A stretch of DNA of 64,000 nucleotides from Lunularia cruciata (Eukaryota > Streptophyta > Marchantiopsida > Lunulariales > Lunulariaceae), in the NCBI GenBank assembly GCA_948567375.1, contig OX419755.1, positions 56,989,945 to 57,053,944 on the forward strand, given 5' to 3'. Shown here in pieces: positions 1-11,957 of the stretch. How positions within the stretch are numbered: the stretch's first letter is position 1; each line of letters begins with the position of its first letter. The position numbers and the translations under genes were made by a program. The notes beneath the pieces are model-generated. The model saw nothing but the letters and a program-made list of their open reading frames with translations. It did not search any database and was not told the origin of the DNA.

Positions 1-2199
1 GCTATTGGTAGATGGCGTTAAGCGGTTCTACATTCAGAGTTGACTCCTCTAGGTCTAGCATAAAAAGATATCAAGCATTGGCAGACGAGTACATGTGTAA
101 TCACCTCCTCAGGAAAGTTCCATACACTCCAGGTATTGTTTGCTCCGTTTTGTTATGCTGTATCCGGTAGTCTTAGTCGCTATCAGCACCTTCAGACTTG
201 AAAGTTGGATACGCATAGACTGGATATACAGGACATTCCCTCAGAAGGCCTTTTAAGTCCCTGCGAAATCCATCAGAAACCATACAAATAGCAATTACAA
301 ATACTATGAGCAAAGTGAACCCAATAGTTACATGAATGCAGCCCTGGCAAGCGTCCTAGCACGACTCTCCGCTGATGGCATTCATAATTCCCCAACCACT
401 TATGTATCATAAACTCCAGTGCGTGTGTCGATGAGGTCACACAGGAGTGTTGGGTATTCCATGTTTCCACAGGAACTGAGTACTGTAAACATTTTCGGCT
501 CAATAACCCATACATATGTTAATCTAGATGTGAGTTGCGCTGGTCTGCAGCACTCCATCTCAGGGTCGGTTCTCATCAGGCTAGCTCTTCCATAGCAGTG
601 GACGAATATAACTAGTCAAGTTAGTAGAAAAAGTCACCTAATACCGTCTGCTGCTAATGACCATACTCGAAGCTTTGTCAGTGAGTGCTGTATTACAATT
701 GGAAGCACTTTTGTTCCACCCGAAAGGCCGTCTGAAGTTTTGGTGAAGCTATCGTTAACCATCGACGGTCTTGACGCGCAAGCACAAGCTCTTCTGACAC
801 CCCGTCATTTGTTGTGTACCACTTTTCAGTTCTCCTCCCAAATGCACGGAAAGGCATCCACCAAGCTAAGTGGATCATCCATACCTCTGATGGAAGGACT
901 GCAGTACCAAGGTTTCGGTCTCCGTGACTCGCGATCACTCGACGTGGCGACCGGAGAGATTAGCTATGCGTCTGACAACCGACGAGATTCATCTTCTGAT
1001 CTTTCCCTCGTACTCAATCACAATACTGAGGCACGTGATGTTAAACGCCAGAAATGTCTCCATCACTATGCTTCCCCGAAGATACAGGTGAATCCTTATA
1101 GAAGGTTTTCGTAAACTTGCCAACGAGTGTGCTTGACTGACTCCTGTGGCATACCATACCCTAATTTCCAATCCCACCTCTAAGAATCGCATACATGGTA
1201 CCACAAAGCAGGGCCGTCCTACTGCCCCTCGACATGATTTGGCCACATGAACCCCGAATTCTACAATTGTGGCTCATAGATAACGACATTCACACACTAA
1301 TGCGTCCCATGTGGATAACTGGAATGAAAACCCAAGAAAGAGCTGGATGTTGAGGATAGTCAACTACATGAACGGTTCCTTGAAAAGTATAGAGCAGATC
1401 GAAACTGTTGGTTAAATTCTACAAGACCAGGTAAAACGTCATGTACATGACCGTGTGTGCGATGCCATGACTTTAAAGGCGACTTCAGTTTTATGACCGT
1501 CACAGGAAATTATCTCCACAAACTCCGAAGCAGCAGGAAATGTCAATGCACTATTTAAAAAAATATTTCCGAAGCATCTTGAAGGGAGGTACATATGTCT
1601 CTCGATGGTACCAGAGGCTTCAGCACATGGGACATCGTTTCTGATGCTCGTGGTCCACTGAAGTAGAGCATCGTGATGGATGAAATGCGGTGATATTGAT
1701 GTATGATGGATGATACGGATTGAAATGGACAAAATTATCAACTTGGGCTATCCCAAAGCTATGTACATGGCCCCCTCTTCTCTGTGGTGGAGACAGCCTG
1801 ACATAGTAAACACAACCTTATAACTTGGGGCCCAAAAGCTAAGAGTGTTAACTGGCGATAACTAAGAGATCTATACGACAAGTAGCTTTGCAGGGAATGG
1901 ACTGAGCTAGTTCGCTAACAAGGTTGAGAAGCAATAAGAGGCACAAGAGTGCAGTGCAATACGCAGAACTCCAGCCGATTCTTGCAAAATCCTACTTGAA
2001 ACGAATGTTGACTGCTTCCTCCAGATTTCCCATTCACACACTTCAGTGCTCACATTGGAGTACCATGTTATAATACTATTCGGTAAAGGGCTGCTATAAA
2101 CTAGTGCAAACTTGGGACAGCAAGCAATGACCTAAATAGGACCGGGAGTTGGGTATAAGAATGAATATTGCTGAAACGGTTAACAATGAATCTGTTCGT
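1..2199. other. Region downstream of the Yip1 gene, no gene recognised
   Basis: The base composition is more balanced than in the rest of the window and there are no recognisable transposon domains. The part nearest 2199 is probably 3' UTR of the Yip1-like gene. The longest reading frame is 124 codons on the plus strand (740-1114). It matches nothing I know and has no visible splice partners, so I do not call it a gene. Confidence 0.5.
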
Positions 2200-5168
2200 T
2201 TACACAGGCAATTTGTCCTGATAAAAGAAAGTGAAAAAGTACAACTTGATAATCAGTGCCAGCCCTAATTGCATTGCAGCAGACCCCGTCATGATCAGAA
2301 ACCACCGTTCACTTGCAGTCTTAATATGTGACCTGATATTAAGGGCCAAAAATATTGCAGACAATACTCCCGCAAGGCCCACTGCAACCCACCGAATGAT
2401 CTCAACTGGAACTATCGAGAAAAACTGGAGAACAGAGTTTAAACACAATTGAGTTAGGACAAAAAGGTGAATAATGTCCACAGGGCTACACAAGATACAA
2501 CTGAAAAGGAACTAGCAACCAAGACGTTCTTGACTAATGCCGCTGCTTCGAACTTCAAAGAAACTCAAAAGATCATATCTCCCAGGAACTGAAAGCACGC
2601 AGAAATTCTTTTAATCCTTGTCAGCAAATATCGGTGCGAAGAAGCTGATCTTACGGGTATATGATGCTGCCTAATTTGGAACTCTTGACCACTACTTAAT
2701 GCGACAAATATGATCCTTACCGATGCTGGAATGAAAATGAATAGAGAATAGCCATACAGGCACCAGAGCTGCACTAAGCCGGAGACGACACCCAAATACT
2801 TCAGAGTGAAGTAGAGCGCCAAAGGCACGAAACCGACGTAACCATAAAATAGGGCCGCTGACCAAGTGACCTGGTTGATATCGTAATGCCATGCACTGCT
2901 TCCACCTGCACTAGTCTTGTGTGCCAGATACGCTGCAAAGTTCCCTATAGCTGTTGTCAAAAAGACCAATGTTGAGCATATCCAAAATGGCCCGTACCTG
3001 CAACAAATCCACGGCATGTAAGAAGCCACTCATTAATACGCTTATGCACCCTATATCTCTGAAGGACCAAGAAAAGGCAGGGATCCACTTTGAACATATA
3101 AGATTAAAGTCCGCTTGGGGATAGTCAGCCTTGTTTAGCAGATGCCTTCTAAGTACGATTTTATTCGTCCGCTAAACCTTGAAGTTTGACATTGACCGAA
3201 TAACATTTACTCTACATAGATTAACAAGATCAACGTACGATTAAGTGGCAGCGACAAGGTGACTCAAGTGAAATGGTAAAAGCATCAGATATTGAGCAAC
3301 TACAATTCACGCCTCGGAGCCAGTGCATGAAGCCGATTGAGAGGCAGCTCCATAACTTTAGGGACCACTGGAATAAACAAACAGTAATCTCTTGCGATGA
3401 TTCTCAAGACCAGAATCTGAAATTTTGGTAGCAACTTTGTAGAAATGAGGTAGAATGTCTACAGACTTGTAAGACAAGACGCAGACAAGAAACCCGGGGT
3501 TTTGCAAACATACATGTCCGGATTATGGCTGGTCTTCTCAACGAAATCTCCTCTGAACGGGAACAGAGAATCTTTGATCCTATCCAGGACATCATTTGTA
3601 TCCACGTTGAAGTAGGGACGGTAGTTATTGACACTGAAGACACCCATCAAGCCAGTCGCTGGAGCACCATCACTTCCTTCTCCTCCTGGTCCAGGCTTTG
3701 AAAACGTATCTGTCCTCAGAAGAGAATAACCAAATTAAGAATGTACTCGTAGAACTCACTCTTATCGTCGCCAGGTAATACCGAAGTGCACGTCAAGTAA
3801 AGATTTTAAGCTGTACTGTTCCAGGGTCAGCCAGGTTGCAACGTAGAGAAACAACAAGCTGTCCGGACAGAGGATTATGTCAGTGTCCATACCGTCAGCA
3901 TCGCGTGGAGGCTGGAACGTCCCTGTAACTTTGCCCCGAGTGTCAGTAGGGGGGAAAGTCTGCAAGCTGGATTCTGCAAGCAAATGAATTTTGAATAAAG
4001 TCTGCATCGCCTCAGGACCAGGAGATTTGGAGACTACACTGCACCATTAAAATTTAAGAAAACTAAAGCAAGATGGTGAACATTTTCATCAGGTCCACAA
4101 AAAGCGTTCCTTATTCCGGCAAGTTGTCCTCCTTCACTACTCAATTCTGTTCTCCCTAAGCATACGTGAGGTGATGAATCACTGCTGGTGTCTCCATACA
4201 CAAAGCCATAAGAGAACTTCCTGAATGTTGCTTCCAGATATTCTAGGTAATGAACCCCAAACTTCTTTCAACTCGTTCGGGATTTCGAGAGTAATCTCTC
4301 AGAACCGGCACGATATCTCATCCAAGATATGTCTATAGTATATTGGCGGACGTATAGTGACTTAAGTTCATTCGTGGCTTAAGACAGTGTCTGTACACAG
4401 ATTCAAATATATGCATTCGTTCCGTATCTCCTATCTTGTTGCTCGCGAGAAACTTATGGTAACAAACCCTCTGAGTCCGATTCTTCCAGTTTTTGTGGGG
4501 CTAAAATGTAGTAAGCCAGAACATCAAAGGATGTCGAAATTGGAAACTCAATGCAACAGTGCTACGGAAGGGGTTGCACTCAATCACCTTGAAACTGGAG
4601 TCTGTGATCTGGAGCAGCTGCAACCTGCCGCGCAACAATGAGGAACACAATCAAGCAACAGTCATCAATATGAACAGCACAACGATAACCAAATCAGCTT
4701 CTGCAGAGTACTGAAATTAGCGTTCAAGCGTAGCTCCAAGAAACCTAACGACGATTGTCTGCTTGGTGGTCTCATCCGAGTATGATTACAACCGTGGTAA
4801 GCTTGCTTGATCGAGGATCAAGATAAACTGAGCAATGTCACAGCAAGATCTACTGATATCGCCTAGTAAACGACAGGATTAAGCGGCCCTCATGATCCAG
4901 AAACGTCTCACCTCCCAGTAGATCGTGAACGGGTCTTGAAAACCAAGCCACCAAATAAATCAAGACGGGACCTCTTTCCTAACAGAGACCGACCCCTAAT
5001 GCGACGCTCAGATCTCTACTGGAGAGAAACAGGGAGACATGCCACTGACATAACAAACCAAACCAAACCAAATCAAGAAAAAACAATAACGTGAGGATCA
5101 TCTGCTCGACATACTGGAACTGATCCGGTCACAGCCTCGGATACTAAGCTCGTGTAGCCGCTCGACAT
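2200..5168 (-). CDS. Yip1-family integral membrane protein (YIPF1/YIPF2-like), six exons
   Basis: Yip1-domain proteins sit in Golgi/endosomal membranes, bind Rab GTPases and help vesicle traffic; that role is inferred from the family. I assembled six minus-strand exons: 5168-5115, 4624-4588, 3973-3893, 3709-3514, 2997-2721 and 2424-2200. All five introns are GT-AG, phases match at every junction, and the sum is 870 nt, coding 289 residues. The start ATG opens MSSGYTSLVSEAVTGSVP, which resembles the short conserved N terminus of plant homologues. A QTFPP motif follows near residue 35, then YRPYFNVDTNDVLDRI (about 87-102) before the membrane domain, YGPFWIC at 124-130, and five hydrophobic segments to the C terminus. 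VPVEIIRW lies at the start of exon 6. The short exon 2 (37 nt) is the least certain, but its phase and splice sites fit. It looks intact and is the only convincing host gene here. Confidence 0.92.
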
Positions 5169-5696
5169 CCTTTCTCGCGCTTACAAACAGCCCTGAGTCT
5201 CTCCTCCTGCCGCTTATCTCTTCCCCAAGCGGAATTGCGCACCAACACCGTACTCAGTGATAGAGCCACTCCGTTACACACCAATTCTGCTGCTCATTTC
5301 CAATACAGCTAAATTCTCCTTCCATAAGGGGTTGCTGCTCGCTGCAGCAAAACTCGATCGACTGTCACTCTTTCATGAAAGACTATCTCCTCTCCAGACG
5401 AGACTACCAGATTCTGTCAATTTCCTTTTCCTCGTGCCTCCACGAAAACCTTTCGCCCTTGTTCCCCGGACAAACTGCAAAGCTTTCCGTTTTATTTTGG
5501 ATGGATGGATGGATGAATGGACGGACGGACGTAAGCTCTTCACTTGTTTCAATTTTGCACTTTCTCACTCAATATGACATATTTGTAGGATAATGTCTAC
5601 AAATTACATTGAATCCTTCGAAACTGAGTCGGGCTACACATCTACATTCTAGCTCATTCCGAATCCAACTAACGCTAATATTTTATTCTAGTCTAA
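5169..5696. promoter_or_regulatory. Upstream region (5' UTR and promoter) of the Yip1-like gene
   Basis: This holds the start-proximal flank of the minus-strand gene. No TATA box or other motif could be assigned with confidence. A degenerate tetranucleotide run of GGAT, GAAT and GGAC units lies at 5499-5531. Plus-strand frames of 72-106 codons overlap the region but look like chance frames. Confidence 0.4.
5499..5531. repeat. GGAT/GGAC tetranucleotide microsatellite
   Basis: Four GGAT units are followed by GAAT and three GGAC units, a compound tetranucleotide repeat about 330 bp upstream of the Yip1-like start codon. Confidence 0.85.
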
Positions 5697-5754
5697 ACAT
5701 GTAAAATGAGGAAATCAATAAGCTCTTGCTTATTGCTTTCCTCACTTTACATGT
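5697..5754. repeat. Near-perfect hairpin, 27-nt arms and 4-nt loop
   Basis: Arm 5697-5723 and arm 5728-5754 are reverse complements at 25 of 27 positions, separated by the loop TCTT. A short ATTTTATT block outside each arm suggests a somewhat longer imperfect foldback. It could be the relic of a miniature inverted-repeat element or a small-RNA hairpin; the sequence does not decide. Confidence 0.8.
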
Positions 5755-6892
5755 GTAATAAAATAGAGTATGGTGAGATCAAATTTTATAAACGGAAATG
5801 ATGATAGAGATTCTCGGTAAAGAAACTCCAGAGTCAAATGAAGCCTTTTATATGAAATAGATTAAACTTTACTCCAATACCCTCTGGATTATGTGAAAAT
5901 ATCAACCACAGAAATGAATGTTATTAATATATGTTTAAGTATTCGGAAATATGTTATATACCAGTCATGGCCATCTTGCAACTTAAAATTTGAGGACTAT
6001 ACTTACATGCGTAAATGTACTTTCGGATCTTTACCTAGCATTTGATGGGTTGTCTTATAGTTAGATCCGTCACCGTGTAAAGTTTTTATTCAAAGTTGAC
6101 TATAACTTCTTTGGTTTATTTATTTTGGAAGAATTCAGATAATACTTTTTACGTGCTTATTACCCACTGGGCCACGTTAATTATTAATTTTTATTTAGAA
6201 AAATGGAATTCAACTTCCTAAACCCTACGTATAGACACATTTTAGATATATCATATAGATCTAGAATTCACGTTTTCTTAAAAGTGGATAGAAATTTACC
6301 AATAATGGATGAAAAAGGTTCAAAATTGAGACCTCTCATAAGAAAGACACAATTAATTCTATGGTTTTCATAAAGTCAACATATTACATATTTCTTTCTT
6401 AGTTGCTTAACAGAATTTGGGGTAAGATATCAACTTTTGTACCCATGCATCTTCATTAGATTATCTGTAATATAAATGTGTAAAACGAATCAGATGTAAA
6501 AAAATGTAGATACTAAAAGTCATGTAGAAGTAAATAACAAAACTTCACTTTAGCCATGCTAAACTAAGTAAACATCCTTGATCTCAAAAGCATTACAAGC
6601 TTGTAATAAGATTATTATGGAGGTTTTGAACTATTCTTATATCATTTTTAATGAAGGATATACAATGTAGATGAAAAGCATTAGATTTGGAAAATTCCTT
6701 TCGTTTATAATCTCCAGTTATATGTGCTGAAAAACAATAATAAATTTTGATATTACATTAATATTCATAAATTGGACCAATTCAGATATTGCTTGTTAAG
6801 GATTAAAATATATAGGATGGCCTTCTAAGTAGTAACTAGGTCATATGTCATCATTTAATGAAAAAAAATAAAAATTAATACCTAAATTTTTA

Positions 6893-6943
<51 letters not shown>

Positions 6944-6966
6944 ATAGAATTTATTAAGATATGATA
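5755..6966. other. AT-rich intergenic sequence with a (TA)n tract
   Basis: Strongly AT-rich with no reading frame of note. A run of about 20 TA dinucleotides occupies 6901-6941. The copia element that follows inserted just beyond it, into an ATATA site. Confidence 0.7.
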
Positions 6967-6971
6967 ATATA

Positions 6972-7203
6972 TCATAGATTTTACTCTTATGTTTTAGGGT
7001 TACCATGTGTTCAGAATTGCTCTCTCGCAAGTTTATGGTGAGGGTAAACTGAGAGAAGGACGGAGCGTTGGACTTGCATGAGAGATATGGTGGTGAGCTT
7101 GAGTCAATAAAGTTTTTTCAGGACAGAGCCTCACATAGAGGTGAACCGCGTATCTCTGTGTAATGTGTGTATGTCATTTTGCTTTTTGGTGTGTGATCAA
7201 ACA
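6972..7203 (+). repeat. 5' LTR of the copia element
   Basis: It aligns with the 3' LTR at 33193-33458, including shared blocks around TTTACTCTTATG, TTTATGGTGAG and GTAATGTGTGTATG, and ends GATCAAACA. The first bases have decayed (TCATAG against TGTTAG). It is about 34 bp shorter than the 3' copy because of small deletions. Confidence 0.85.
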
Positions 7204-7205
7204 AA

Positions 7206-7217
7206 TGGTATGAAAGC
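7206..7217 (+). other. Primer-binding site (initiator-Met tRNA type)
   Basis: TGGTATGAAAGC begins 2 bp after the 5' LTR and differs at two positions from TGGTATCAGAGC, the usual plant primer site matching the 3' end of initiator tRNA-Met. It supports the LTR end at 7203. Confidence 0.75.
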
Positions 7218-7222
7218 CCAAA

Positions 7223-8034
7223 TCAAAGTTTCTGAATGGGACCCATGGTACTTCTAGACAAACTAGAACCAGGAGGATTGTTTCCAGAGAGATCAGATGT
7301 ACTTCCAGGAAGTTTAGAGATAGGCTGATATCTTGAAGGCACTTGGATATCGGATTTCTCTTGATTATGAAACTGACGTAACAACAGAAAAGCATTGTCA
7401 CTATTTTGCAATTTACTGGCAGCTTCTGATGATTGTGGAATCAGTTTGGGTTGTACAAGCAAGTCATCAAAAAAACCTTTGTTGCTGATTGAATTTGGAT
7501 AGGAACCACCACACGTTGGGGGATGGCTTGTCCCTTTGAGCTGTTAAGCAAACTCAATTTGGTTGATGTGTCACCAGCAACTCCTAGTATCGATGAAGAA
7601 TCTGAAATATCTACCTTTTGAGGAGCTTTCCTCTCTAAGCCTTGAAACATAGTACCTATATCCACGTTCAAGGATTGCCTTACAAAAGTCGACGTAGGCA
7701 TTTGTTTTGGAGACCTTGATACTTGAGAATCAACTGGATTGGAGATGTGCAAATCAATTGGACTGGATATGTGCAGTTCTAATTTTTGTTGCTCAATAGC
7801 AGTGACAGTTGGTTGTCTTTGGAAAAGGCCTACGAGAATAGTCAATTCTGTGTTATTGTTGTCAAGCACAATTGAAAGGTCTGCATTTATGGAAAATGTA
7901 TAATTCTCTTCATCATCAAACAATCCTCCATGAATAAATAAGAGGTTTGCAAGACCACTATATTCTACTTCCACATCTGCTGCCAAGTTGCTTGACATAT
8001 CGCCTTTGTTAAAGGAACCTTCAATCTTTAACAT
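7223..8034 (-). pseudogene. Antisense open frame in the copia leader, unknown
   Basis: A 197-codon minus-strand frame (8034-7441) starts at the first Met after a stop. A one-base shift near 7462 leads into a further 80-codon frame that stops at 7223, next to the primer site. Together they give roughly 270 residues rich in Ser, Gln, Leu and Pro. I recognise no domain, signal peptide or membrane segment. It could be a captured host gene fragment, an antisense gene of the element, or a chance frame. The copia leader is about 2.3 kb long here, which suggests that something was inserted or acquired. Confidence 0.3.
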
Positions 8035-9583
8035 AAAATTCTTTAAAAGGATTTCTCAAGAGCTCTTCTATTGTAGCTTGGTGCGGTTGCTCATCATGCT
8101 TTGGCTCCAATGACGATGAAGCGCTAGCACCTGCTGGAATGCCTAAAGATTGTATTGCACCATCATGAGGAATTGTCATTGTCTAGCTAGTGGTCCGGCC
8201 CAATCCATCATTGCACTTCTATTCTCGTGAGGACATCCCAAGATCAGTGTAGAAGCACTCGATAGGTTGTTTACTTAGATAAGGAATGTACGTCTTGAGA
8301 GAAGAAAGCAAGGAAGAAAGGAAAGGTCTGTCCTCCAAGCAACTTGAAAAGTCTGAAGACCAATTTCAATAGGAACTTTTCCATGCAAGTTGGATCGGCA
8401 CTTCTTCTTTGATTGCAATAGAAGCAGAAGAAGGAAGAAAGGATCAAAAGTTGATAGAAGGCTCTTCATCACATTACTACCAAATTCTTGTTGGAATAAA
8501 AGGAAGATAGGAGCTAAAATCTTGAGGAGATGGTGGCCATTGGATGGTGAATGTACTTGCACATTTTGTCTTCAGCTGCAGTCCACCTTTCTTCATGACA
8601 AGAGACTTAAGGTAGTACATTCTATCAAAGAAGTTGGTAATGAGGAGAGCTCAAGAGATAATTCTTTTGAAGAATCCAAAGAATTACTTTTTGGCATCTT
8701 TTATCAGCACCTATCAACCTTCTAGAGAGTGAAAGCATTTATAGACTTGCATGAGGTAATGCATTGCTTCACATAAGGCTCAAGTGTGGCTAGTCAACAT
8801 CAAGCTCAACAGCATGGGACAAGCATAGTTAAAGTAAGAAAGGATTTTGCACCTCCTTGTAGCTAGCCCACGTTTGAGAAGAACCTGTAAGGAAAATATT
8901 TTGTAGTGTCTATTGTCCGTTGCAAACACATTGTGTACGCTCATTTTGATGACAAGACTATTGATGGTGAAGTATGTAGGCAGCAATATTCTACTTTCCT
9001 ATTGGCAATGAAGTCAAGAGTTAAAACAACAACTTGCAAAATGTCTTTAAACTACTTGACGCTAGCATGCCTTAGTAATCTGCAGTTTTGCAAAAAGATA
9101 ATTCATTATCATGTAGCCTGAAGATCTATACAATCCTTATCCAGATTTCTTGAGCGAGTCCCGTAGTGAACTTTTGCATATATACCGGTAGAATTCCTCC
9201 TCAATTAAAGGTTTGTTGTTGCACTAACAAAGACAAGCAAGAAGTAGAACCAGAAGAGAGTCATTGGGGGAGAAGTCTTAGACTTATGAATGTGGTATAG
9301 AATTCAAGGTTTTGAACCCCCTTGGAATTCAGTTTGTAACTTTTGACTTAGGACTCAAATGAATGATCTATTTAGTGTGTTGGAAAGCTTATTTTCAGGG
9401 TTACAAGTTGATGCAACTAGATGTTGAATTTGATTCTTTGAAGAAGCTCCTATAAAATGATTTCCATCTTATGATCCACTCCTCTAAGTATTGGAGTTTT
9501 AAGGAGGAAGGTTCAGGGACTCAAGAGGAGTCTCTCAGTATACAATAGCCTCAATAGTACTTGTAGAGCAGAAGAAAGTCAAG
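8035..9583. other. Long copia leader, no gene recognised
   Basis: Sequence between the antisense frame and the gag ATG. Short frames on both strands (up to 111 codons) show no recognisable similarity. Copia leaders are usually far shorter, so this may contain an unrecognised insertion. Confidence 0.4.
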
Positions 9584-9926
9584 ATGAGTACTTTGACGCT
9601 TGGTGTACCCAATTTTGATGTGGCAAAGTTTGATGGCTGCATAAATTACTTGTTGTGGGAACGACAAGTGAAAGGAGTACTGAGGGCAATTGGTTTGGGT
9701 AAGCTCTTGAGAGAGAAACCTGAGGATGTGAGACAAGTAATTGGGATGATATGCAAGAGCAAGCCGTGAATATTGTTTTGGAAAAGTAGACCATGTGAAG
9801 AAAGAGTCTAAAGCTAAGGCAAAAGGAAAGGTAGATGAAGGCTCTTCAACAAACATAGTTTATGTTGATGAGAATATCAATATGTTGGATGATCAATATG
9901 ATTTGTGACATTATGGGTACGCTCTT
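9584..9926 (+). pseudogene. Copia gag remnant
   Basis: The frame opens MSTLTLGVPNFDVAKFDG followed by NYLLWERQVKGVLRAIGLGK, the typical start of a Ty1/copia Gag (F-D-G-x-N-Y-x-x-W). It shifts frame near 9738, continues briefly, then jumps by internal deletion at about 9780 to the end of the CCHC knuckle (GKVDHVKKESK), an acidic segment and DDQYDL. The sequence then enters the terminal repeat of the gypsy element. The middle of Gag is missing here but is partly kept in the inverted copy at 10207-10590. Confidence 0.8.
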
Positions 9927-10353
9927 TGTCATGCGTATATACATTTCTACACAACATACATTGTTGTCAACATCACACACTATAGAAGCACAACTCACAC
10001 ATAAGTCATACATGGACTCTAAAGTACCACAATCAATCAGTTTGGTTACATAACTCAAATCACACTCAATCAGATCAGTACTTGATCTAATCCTCCATAA
10101 TTGTGGTACTTTAGAGTCCATGTATGACTTATATGTGAGTTGTGCTTCTATAGTGTGTGATGTTGACAACAATGTATGTTGTATAGAAATGTATATACGC
10201 ATGACAAAGGGCATACCCACATTGTCACAAATCATATTGATCATCCAAAAGATCGATATCCTCATCAACATAAACTATGTTTGTTGAAGAGCCTTCATCA
10301 ACCTTTCCTTTGCCCTTAGCTTTAGACTCCTTCTTCACATGGTCTACTTTGCC
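9780..10353. repeat. Large inverted repeat spanning a copia/gypsy junction
   Basis: Arm 9780-10031 and arm 10101-10353 are reverse complements with only scattered mismatches over about 252 bp, separated by a 69-bp spacer. Each arm contains the end of copia gag followed by the same 105-bp gypsy terminal unit. The inverted arm continues further into gag than the direct one, so it was copied before the direct copy lost that part, or from another source. Confidence 0.88.
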
Positions 10354-10590
10354 ACATCCCCAACAAGTCACTTGTTTCCTCTCCTTGGACTTGCCTCTAG
10401 ACTTAGATCTAGACCTGACCTTGCTTTTCCCCTTAATACCATCATTAGTCTTCCATTGAGGTCTCCCACATTGGACAACCAAAGCATTGCCTGGAGTAGA
10501 AGATGATAATAAGGTTGCAACAACTTTCTGTTGCAAGTCATCCGTAAGTATAGTTGTTGTCACCTCTTCAAAGTTAATAGTCTTACAATA
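10207..10590 (-). pseudogene. Inverted copia gag fragment
   Basis: The minus strand encodes the Gag C-terminal half: KTINFEEVTTTILTDDLQQK, a basic stretch, the knuckle CWGCGKVDHVKK and the acidic tail ending DDQYDL. It lies inside the gypsy terminal-repeat sequence. Flanking LTR sequence resumes at about 10591 (CATTGCCAACAA) and matches 60773 onward. Confidence 0.78.
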
Positions 10591-10976
10591 CATTGCCAAC
10601 AATTGGGCATTGATTATAGTCAAGCCACACCCACTCTAGCCAAGAGACTCCAAGTGATGCTCACTAGCTTTCTATCCACTCTAGCCAAGAACTCAAAGGC
10701 TCAACAATAGAGAAGTGAGCTCTTTGGAGCTCCATTCCTAGGATATACTCTTGATTTTAACCTAGATCTCATCCCAACGGTCTCGTTGATGGCAAACCCG
10801 ATGGTGCAAACAATGCAAGTGATGATGTGCCTCACTATGAGTCAATACCTTGAACAAAAAATCTGACCGTCGGAAAGTAGTCTATGAGTAACTACCATAA
10901 TACTCTAACTACTATCACTACTACCTCAATGTCCAAGCAATCTAGATACGATGCTACAAATGGCATGATAGCTATC

Positions 10977-11682
10977 TATAATACCAAGAGCTAGCCATAT
11001 GATCTTGATGTAAAATTTGGTTTGGTAATATCTAGAATGATGTTATACATGATGGAAAAAATAGATCAGATAGAAGTATCACCAAAAGAGTACTTCTACT
11101 AATAGGGCAGAAACCAAAATAGACTTGAAAACCTTAGAACCAATAGCTAGACAATTTAAAGGTGAGAATTGGATTAGTAACATCTAGAAGGATGTTACAC
11201 ATGATGGACTAAATAGATTAGAAAGAGGTATCACCAAAAGGGGACTTGTATTAATAGAGTAGGAACCGAAATATGCCTGAAATCTTTGAAATCAATTTTG
11301 GAGGTCTAAACGGATGAATTGGGTCTAAAAAATGTGCCAATTTCCCCCGTGACTTATCTTGTTGTGAGCTTTCTAATGATACCTCACATACATGATGTTG
11401 AGATTCCTATACTAATATTTCCTAAAAGATTCCCTCTAGTCAAAGCTTGTTTGACCAACCAGATAGGATCACGGCCAACTCAAGTAACCCATCCAAGTCA
11501 CCCATCCAAGTAATTAATCCAAGGGTGGAGCTTGTTGACATGTCACCTATCTATGTGCATAATCCTATGGTGGAGCTTCCTTGGAGAAGATCCTCTTTGT
11601 CTATATAATAAAGAGAAGGTGCATCGGATGCTTGAGTGTGAAATTTTTGTTTTCTCTCTTCTCTTGTCCTCGGAGTATTACA
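10977..11682 (+). mobile_element. Solo LTR of the E3 chromovirus family
   Basis: 706 bp starting TATAATACC and ending ATTACA, homologous throughout to the E3 LTRs (52854-53586 and 58646-59380). The flanks are CTATC (10972-10976) and TTATC (11683-11687), a one-mismatch 5-bp target duplication. Copy 1 shows the uninterrupted target at about 61151-61165. Confidence 0.88.
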
Positions 11683-11957
11683 TTATCATGTGTATATACA
11701 TTGCTACACAACATACATTGTTGTCAATATCACACACTATAGAAGCACAACTCACACATAAGTCATAAATGGAGTCTAAAATGCCACAATTGCTCCCCTA
11801 GTTGGTGGTTAGGTCCCTCTAACTCAAATAGCCATCTACTCCAATTATATGGTATACCCTATGGTGGGCAAAAGATCAAGAGGCCATGTGCTATCAAACC
11901 CGGTCATTAGTTGCCTATCTACAATCTATACCATAAAAAGGATGAACCCGTTATAGA

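Larger units (their letters stand above)
9927..11788 (-). repeat. 3' terminal-repeat block of copy 2, with two internal insertions
   Basis: Homologous to 60602-61261 of copy 1. Units of 105 bp lie at its two ends (9927-10031 and 11684-11788), with LTR sequence between. That sequence is interrupted by the inverted copia fragment (about 10101-10590) and the solo LTR (10977-11682). A polypurine tract (CTAGGGGAGCAA on the minus strand) lies just inside at 11789-11800. Confidence 0.78.

Noticed and set aside
740-1114. 124-codon plus-strand frame as a gene
   Set aside because: No recognisable family, no splice context, and overlapping minus-strand frames of similar length.
6901-6941. (TA)n tract as a regulatory element
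   Set aside because: A simple microsatellite; relevant only as the AT-rich target area of the copia insertion.
7245-9565. A Mutator-like insertion in the copia leader, suggested by GTACTTCTA and GTACTTGTA at the two ends
   Set aside because: No terminal inverted repeats next to the 9-bp sequences, and one mismatch; similarity may be chance.
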